NCBI GenBank assembly: GCA_032128395.1
Contig: JAQBGV010000130.1
Location: 1-27,446 of the forward strand
Length of the DNA: 27,446 nucleotides
Origin: JAQBGV01 sp032128395
GTDB taxonomy: Bacteria > Planctomycetota > UBA8108 > UBA1146
Direction: 5' to 3'
In this document: positions 23,388 to 27,446 of the stretch, in pieces
Layout: each line of letters opens with the position of its first letter
Numbering within the stretch: the first letter of the stretch is position 1
The notes under the pieces: generated by a model
What the model was told of the DNA's origin: nothing
Databases searched by the model: none
Seen by the model: only the letters and a program-made list of their open reading frames with translations
Program-made: the position numbers and the translations under genes

Positions 23388-24350
23388 TCACTGCTCCTCA
23401 GCCTCGCTCCGGAACCACTCGACGAAGCGCCGGAGTCCGTCCTCGAGCGAAGTTCGCGGCTGGTACCCGAGCTCGGTACGGGCGAATTCGATGTCCGCGC
23501 AGGTCGTAGAGACATCGCCGGGTTGGTTCGGATGCCGGTCGATCTTCGGGATCTCTCCGAGCGCGGTGCCGATCGCGGTGACCAGCTCGTCGAGGCGGAC
23601 CATGCGATGATTCCCCAGATTGAACACGCGGTAACCCGCGTTGCGATCGAGCGCGGCGATCACCCCCGCGACGATGTCGTCTACGAACGTGAAGTCGCGT
23701 CGAGCGCTGCCATCGCCGAAGACCGGCACCGGTTTCCCCGAGGCGATGAGCCGAGTGAAGGCGTGGATCGCCATCTCCGGGCGCTGACGCGGTCCGTACA
23801 CCGTGAAGAAGCGCAAGCAGGCCACGTCGAGCCCGAACAGATGATGGAACGTGTGGCAGAGGAGCTCGCCGGCCTTTTTCGTCGCCGCGTACGGGCTCAC
23901 CGGGTGGTCGACGGGGTCGGTCTCGCGAAACGGAGTCTCCGTCCGTTCGCCGTAGACCGACGAGGAGCTCGCGAACACGAAGTTTCGGATCTCGAATCGC
24001 TGGGCGACCTCGAGAAGGCGGCTGGTCCCGACGAGGTTGACGTCGGTGTAGAGGGTCGGTTCCTCGATCGACGGGCGCACTCCCGCCCGAGCGGCGAGGT
24101 GGATGATCGCGTCGAGGCTGCGGGTCCGCGCCAGGTTCTCGAGCAGGGCGGCGTCGCGGATGTCCCCTTCGACGAGAGTGAAGGCATCGGCGGCGAGAGC
24201 TGGCGCGAGATTCCGTCGCTTGATCGCGGGATCGTAGAATTCGTCGAAGCAGTCGAGACCGATGACTTCGTCACCGCGCCCGAGCAGCTGCTCGCACACG
24301 TGGCTGCCGATGAACCCGGCGGCCCCTGTCACCAAGACGCGAATGGACAC
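23388..24350 (-). CDS. NAD-dependent sugar epimerase, UDP-glucuronate 4-epimerase-like
   Basis: An extended short-chain dehydrogenase of about 320 residues. Visible are the NAD-binding GAAGFIGSH near the N-terminus, GLDCFDEFYDPAIKRRNL (characteristic of UDP-glucuronate 4-epimerases such as CapI), SSSSVYG, the catalytic YAATK, and RFFTVYGPRQRPEMAIHAFTR followed by VFGDGSARRDFTFVDD. A GalE-type specificity cannot be excluded. The GTG at 24350 is preferred because AAGGAAGGG precedes it by about eight bases; the GTG at 24371 would add seven residues. Acts in the cytoplasm to supply a nucleotide sugar to the neighbouring glycosyltransferases. Confidence 0.92.
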   Translation of the reverse strand: MSIRVLVTGAAGFIGSHVCEQLLGRGDEVIGLDCFDEFYDPAIKRRNLAPALAADAFTLVEGDIRDAALLENLARTRSLDAIIHLAARAGVRPSIEEPTLYTDVNLVGTSRLLEVAQRFEIRNFVFASSSSVYGERTETPFRETDPVDHPVSPYAATKKAGELLCHTFHHLFGLDVACLRFFTVYGPRQRPEMAIHAFTRLIASGKPVPVFGDGSARRDFTFVDDIVAGVIAALDRNAGYRVFNLGNHRMVRLDELVTAIGTALGEIPKIDRHPNQPGDVSTTCADIEFARTELGYQPRTSLEDGLRRFVEWFRSEAEEQ

Positions 24351-24462
24351 CTGAACTACCCTTCCTTGCACGATCTAGCCCGCTTGGACGTGGCGATTCT
24401 ACCCCTCGAATCTCGAATCCTCAGACCAATCCGCTCGGATCCCAGTGGCCCAGCGCGCGAGC

Positions 24463-24555
24463 GTCCGGGACAGGCATCACCTGCGGCGAGCCAGTCCCCT
24501 CATGGCGCCCCCCAAAGGTGGGACTGGCTCACCGAAGGTGATGTCTGTCCCGGAC
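24463..24555. repeat. Long REP-like palindrome
   Basis: Arms 24463-24498 and 24520-24555 are inverted copies of 36 bp with 3 mismatches, separated by 21 bp containing GGCGCCCCCC. Inner arm ends are GAGCCAGTCCC and GGGACTGGCTC. The element fills the gap between the epimerase start and the queC stop. It resembles repeats mobilised by REP-associated tyrosine transposases, but no such transposase is in the window. Confidence 0.85.
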
Positions 24556-24612
24556 AGTCGCCGGTACTCCGGCCAAAGACAATCGATGCGAAACGGTCGC
24601 AAGGATATTCCT

Positions 24613-25308
24613 CTACCGGTACCGAGTCGGATCCGAGATCCCCGCCTCCGCAAATCCCCGCCGCCGCAAGCCGCACGCATCGCATCTCCCGCACGCCAGA
24701 CCACTCTCATCGGGGTCGTAGCACGACACCGTCAGCGAGTAGTCCACCCCGAGCTCGGCTCCACGTCGGATGATCTCGGCCTTCGTCGCGTCGATGAGAG
24801 GGGTGTGGATCCGCCACCAGGTCTCTCCCGCGGTCGAGCCGTCGCGGGTGCCGTGGTCGGCTGCTCGCGCGAACGCTTCGATGAACTCTCTCCGGCAATC
24901 GGGGTAGCCGGAGTAATCGAGTGCGTTGACGCCGATGTAGATGTCCCGAAGCCCTCGCGCCTCGGCGATCCCGACGGCGAAGGCGAGGAAGATCAGATTG
25001 CGGGCGGGGACATAGGTCGCGGGGATCCCCCCGGAGCCCGCTCCCTCAGGTGGCTCGGCGGGAATCTCACCCTCTCCGAGCAGAGCGGACCCGCCGATCT
25101 GCCCGAACGGCAAGTCGACCTCGAGCGGTGCCCGAACCCCGAGCGCTGCGGTGACGTTCATCGCAGCGCGCACTTCGATCGCGTGGGTCTGGCCGTAGCG
25201 GAACGACACCGGGAGCGGGTCGAAGCCATCGGCGCGAGCGATCGCGAGCACCGTGCTCGAGTCGAGTCCACCGCTGTGGAGGACCACTGCACCGGGAGAA
25301 TTCGCCAC
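24613..25308 (-). CDS. queC: 7-cyano-7-deazaguanine synthase QueC
   Basis: The 231-residue enzyme converts 7-carboxy-7-deazaguanine to preQ0 with ATP and ammonia, for queuosine. The PP-loop SGGLDSST lies near the N-terminus, followed by FRYGQTHAIEVRAA, YVPARNLIFLAFA, VNALDYSGYPDCRREF and TPLIDATKAEIIRRG. The C-terminal zinc site is intact: SCYDPDESGLACGRCDACGLRRRGF. I start at GTG 25308, six bases after AAGGAG; GTG 25311 directly before it is possible. No other queuosine gene is in the window. It is divergent from the GT4 gene at 25416. Confidence 0.96.
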   Translation of the reverse strand: MANSPGAVVLHSGGLDSSTVLAIARADGFDPLPVSFRYGQTHAIEVRAAMNVTAALGVRAPLEVDLPFGQIGGSALLGEGEIPAEPPEGAGSGGIPATYVPARNLIFLAFAVGIAEARGLRDIYIGVNALDYSGYPDCRREFIEAFARAADHGTRDGSTAGETWWRIHTPLIDATKAEIIRRGAELGVDYSLTVSCYDPDESGLACGRCDACGLRRRGFAEAGISDPTRYR

Positions 25309-25342
25309 CACTCGCTCCTTTCCCCAGCCTGGCCGCCCGGGC

Positions 25343-25394
25343 GGAGTACTCCTATCATGCGGCAGGGGAACCGGGAGCGACAACCGCCTGCCGC
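25343..25394. promoter_or_regulatory. Divergent queC/glycosyltransferase control region
   Basis: A perfect palindrome GGAGTACTCC (25343-25352) is directly followed by the -10-like TATCAT (25353-25358). Then come inverted arms GCGGCAGG (25359-25366) and CCTGCCGC (25387-25394) with a 20-nt loop, inside the leader of the plus-strand gene. These could be operator and leader-hairpin elements; no known regulator site is recognised. Confidence 0.4.
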
Positions 25395-25415
25395 GCCCCG
25401 GGGAAGGAGGACCTC

Positions 25416-26468
25416 GTGAGGATCCTGTGCATCGCCGGTCGCCTCACCTGGTCGACGCCGACCACCTACGCCCAGGGGCTGGTGCGCGGCCTCGTCGCAC
25501 GGGGCCACGAGGTGCAGGTCGCCGGGCTCGGCGGTCCTCTCCAGGACTCGTTTCGCGAGCTCGGGGTCGAGGTGTACGAGGTGCACCGCGACTTCTTCTC
25601 GTTCCGGCGTCTGCTCGGCTTCCTGCGCGACTTCGATCCCGAGGTGATCCATGCGGTGGGGGGGAAGGACCCGCTCGCCGTCGCCGATCGGATCACCCGC
25701 GCGCTCGGAAAGCCCCTCGTCCACACCGTCCACTCCTGGCTCCTCGAGGACCGTGTGCGCCAGCTCCCCTCGGGGATCTGCGGGGTCGTCGCCGTGAACC
25801 AAGACATCCGCGAGCACCTCGTCAACGCGATGAACGTCCCGAAGGGGCTGATCCGCGTGATTCCGTACGGGGTGGAGGAGCCCACCCCGATCGAGGCGGG
25901 ACCGCGCGCTGAGCGTCGGGTCCCGGTGGTCGGCACGGTCGGGCGGCTCGAGAAGGGACGTCGACTGGAGGAGTTCCTCGAGGTCGCCCACCTGGTGCGT
26001 CAGGAGCTCGACGAGGTGCTCTTCATGGTGGCCGGGGAGGGTCCGGACGAGGTCCGTCTCCGACAGGCGACGAAGGCGCTCGGCCTCGAGGACGTCGTGA
26101 CCTTCGCGACCCCTCGGGCCGGGGTCGAACACGTCTACCGAGCCTCCGACGTGATGGTCCTCGTCAGCGACTGGGGGGGGATCGGGATCCACCTCCTCGA
26201 GGGGATGGCGCTCGAGCGTCCGGTGGTCGCCACCGGCTCGGGAGAAGTGCTCTCGATCCTCGGAGAGTCCGGAATCTGCATTCTCGCCCGCTCCGGCGAT
26301 CGACCCGCCCTCGCGAAGGCGGTGGCCGAGCTGATCCGGGACCCCGAGCGGCGCCACGCCCTCGGATCCCGCGCACGGCAGTACGTGCTCGAGCACTTCC
26401 CGCTGAAGACGGCGATCAGTCGGTTGGAGGACTACTATCGTGAGGTCTGTGAGCAGGTGATCGTGTAG
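25416..26468 (+). CDS. Glycosyltransferase family 4 (group 1)
   Basis: A 350-residue GT-B enzyme. N-terminal RILCIAGRLTWSTPTTYAQGLVRGL, donor-domain GTVGRLEKGRRLEEFLEVA, LFMVAGEGPDE and SDWGGIGIHLLEGMALERPVVA are typical. The EX7E-type region has a Gly/His at the first Glu position (GIGIHLLEGMALERP), so its catalytic details may differ. The GTG at 25416 has a strong AAGGAGGA site five bases upstream. It is followed by a long palindrome and kdsB; a role in lipopolysaccharide or capsule is inferred. Confidence 0.88.
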   Translation: MRILCIAGRLTWSTPTTYAQGLVRGLVARGHEVQVAGLGGPLQDSFRELGVEVYEVHRDFFSFRRLLGFLRDFDPEVIHAVGGKDPLAVADRITRALGKPLVHTVHSWLLEDRVRQLPSGICGVVAVNQDIREHLVNAMNVPKGLIRVIPYGVEEPTPIEAGPRAERRVPVVGTVGRLEKGRRLEEFLEVAHLVRQELDEVLFMVAGEGPDEVRLRQATKALGLEDVVTFATPRAGVEHVYRASDVMVLVSDWGGIGIHLLEGMALERPVVATGSGEVLSILGESGICILARSGDRPALAKAVAELIRDPERRHALGSRARQYVLEHFPLKTAISRLEDYYREVCEQVIV

Positions 26469-26486
26469 CGACCCCCGCCCGGGCCC

Positions 26487-26548
26487 GGGAGGATCCTCGC
26501 GTCGGGAGGGATCCCTTGCGGGCTCCCGCCCGGCGCGAGTATCCTCCC
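26487..26548. promoter_or_regulatory. Long imperfect palindrome upstream of kdsB
   Basis: Positions 26487-26511 and 26524-26548 can form a stem of 25 pairs with two mismatches and one G-U, around a 12-nt loop. It fills most of the gap and ends 6 bp before the kdsB ATG. It may terminate the preceding gene (though no T-run follows) or control kdsB expression. Confidence 0.6.
26516..26545 (+). promoter_or_regulatory. Possible kdsB promoter, short leader
   Basis: TTGCGG (26516-26521) and TATCCT (26540-26545) are 18 bp apart. The -10 box ends only 8 bp before the kdsB ATG, which has no Shine-Dalgarno sequence, so the transcript may be leaderless. The -10 lies in the right arm of the palindrome. 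Confidence 0.35.
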
Positions 26549-26553
26549 CCCAC

Positions 26554-27348
26554 ATGGTGCGCGTGATCGTCATCCCCGCCCGGCGGGCTTCCGAGCGACT
26601 GCCCGGCAAGCTGCTCCGGGCCGACACGGGATGGCCCCTCATTCGACATGTTCAGGAGCGATGTCGGGCCGTTCCGGGCGTCGATCGGGTCATCGTCGCC
26701 GCGGACGGGGAAGCGATCCGCGAGGCGGTACTCTCCTACGGTGGCGAGGTGGTCCTGACCGACCCCGCTCTGCCGACCGGCACCGACCGGGTCGCCGAAG
26801 CGGTGCGAGCCCTCGACCTCGATCACTCTTCCGATCTCGTCGTAAACGTTCAGGGGGACGAGCCCGAGATCGATCCACAGAGCGTGGCGCTCCTGTTCGA
26901 GCGGCTCGCCCAGAGCCGGCTCGACGGTGATGGCGTGCAGGTCGCGACTCTCGCGACGAGGCGGGTCGACCCCGAGGGGTGGCGAGACCCGAACCGGGTG
27001 AAGGTGCTCTGCGACCGTCGCGGGCACGCGCTGTACTTTTCGCGGGCGCCTCTACCCCGGCCGCGGGGAGGGGAGCCGCCGGCTGAGTGGCTCCTTCATC
27101 TGGGGGTGTACGGATTCCTCCCCGGGGCGCTCGCGCGTTTCCGGGAGTGTCCGCCGGGTGCGCTCGAGTGCGCCGAGAAGCTCGAGCAGCTGCGTTTTCT
27201 GGAAGAGGGGATCGGGATCTCGGTCGAGGTGGTCGAGGCCTCGGAGGGCGGCGCCGGGATGGGCGGGATCGACACCGAGGACGATTACCGTCGGTTCGTC
27301 GCACGGGTGCTGGAAGCGGGGGGGGACCCGAGAGGTTCGAGAACATGA
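26554..27348 (+). CDS. kdsB: 3-deoxy-manno-octulosonate cytidylyltransferase (CMP-Kdo synthetase)
   Basis: The 264-residue enzyme activates Kdo with CTP to CMP-Kdo for transfer to lipid A, in the cytoplasm. Motifs: VIPARRASERLPGKLL (nucleotide-binding), IVAADGEAI, PTGTDRVAEAV, VNVQGDEPEIDP, RAPLPRPR, HLGVYGFLPGALARF and EKLEQLRFLEEGIGI. Length is as in E. coli. The ATG at 26554 is the only sensible start and lacks a ribosome binding site. It overlaps pyrG by 4 bp (ATGA); this pairing makes sense because CTP synthase supplies its substrate and is known in other bacteria. Confidence 0.97.
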   Translation: MVRVIVIPARRASERLPGKLLRADTGWPLIRHVQERCRAVPGVDRVIVAADGEAIREAVLSYGGEVVLTDPALPTGTDRVAEAVRALDLDHSSDLVVNVQGDEPEIDPQSVALLFERLAQSRLDGDGVQVATLATRRVDPEGWRDPNRVKVLCDRRGHALYFSRAPLPRPRGGEPPAEWLLHLGVYGFLPGALARFRECPPGALECAEKLEQLRFLEEGIGISVEVVEASEGGAGMGGIDTEDDYRRFVARVLEAGGDPRGSRT

Positions 27349-27434
27349 GCAAATTCATCTTCGTCACCGGCGGGGTCGTCTCGAGCCTCGGCAAGGGTCT
27401 GACCAATCAGTATCCGTTAGTTCCACCAGCATGA
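27345..27434 (+). pseudogene. pyrG: CTP synthase N-terminus, interrupted after about 20 codons
   Basis: The first 20 residues match the start of CTP synthase exactly in style (SKFIFVTGGVVSSLGKGLT, with the P-loop-like GGVVSSLGKG). The family then continues with AASLGRLL or similar; here the sequence turns into NQYPLVPPA and a TGA at 27432. The last about 42 bases are clearly less GC-rich than the rest. Either an element inserted here, or the contig end is an artefact. The true gene should be over 500 residues. Confidence 0.75.
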
Positions 27435-27446
27435 TACGACGTGTCG

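Noticed and set aside
683..27348. Reassignment of TGA to Trp or Gly across the genome to explain in-frame TGA codons
   Set aside because: Many genes in the window end at TGA at the expected family length, several in GTGA or ATGA overlaps, so TGA is a normal stop.
1..27446. CRISPR array or complete transposable element
   Set aside because: No spaced direct-repeat series, Cas gene, transposase or integrase is visible on either strand.

Overview
The window reads as one chromosomal segment of a GC-rich, Gram-negative, probably uncultured bacterium. Lipopolysaccharide genes (a CMP-Kdo synthetase, a heptose-kinase-like gene, an MsbA-type flippase and several glycosyltransferases) indicate an outer membrane. 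A secreted protein with a C-terminal dockerin, VWA/glutamine-amidotransferase-like membrane proteins and a Cys/Gly-rich coiled-coil partner recall Planctomycetota or relatives. That placement is inference, since no rRNA or tRNA is present. TGA is an ordinary stop here: at least a dozen genes end with it, several in GTGA or ATGA overlaps.

Layout. 1-3660 (+): 3' end of an M16 peptidase-like gene, a DAACS symporter with a PDZ-like insert, elongation factor P and a uracil-DNA-glycosylase-family protein. 3661-3722: a 17-bp triplet tandem repeat and a REP-like scrap. 3736-5498 (-): a small single-pass membrane protein and MutY. 5625-6179 (+): an AhpD/peroxidase-related enzyme with an in-frame TGA exactly at the second position of its CxxC motif, followed by a bacterial-SECIS-like hairpin, so a selenoprotein. 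6264-11816 (+): a coiled-coil membrane protein read through two further in-frame TGA codons, an NHL-repeat lipoprotein and a large VWA protein. 11817-12372: non-coding, with hairpins. 12373-13605 (-): dockerin protein. 13751-20879 (+): a tightly overlapping run of a WaaE-like glycosyltransferase, an MsbA-like ABC transporter, a RfaE1-like kinase, a QEGLA/MATCAP-type metallopeptidase and a GshB-like ATP-grasp ligase. 20837-24350 (-): GT4 glycosyltransferase, DegT aminotransferase and UDP-glucuronate-4-epimerase-like enzyme. 24463-24555: a large REP-like palindrome. 24613-25308 (-): QueC. 25416-27446 (+): GT4 glycosyltransferase, KdsB and the start of CTP synthase, which breaks off after about 20 codons.

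How it fits together: most genes from 13.7 kb to the end build or export cell-surface glycans (Kdo activation, heptose, nucleotide-sugar epimerisation and amination, glycosyl transfer, flipping), with CTP synthase next to the CTP-consuming KdsB. The most notable content is the recoding. The AhpD-like gene is a convincing selenoprotein. The neighbouring gene at 6264-7976 appears to carry two selenocysteines in a Cys-rich segment, each TGA followed 21 nt later by the apical loop of a strong hairpin. I know of no such selenoprotein family.
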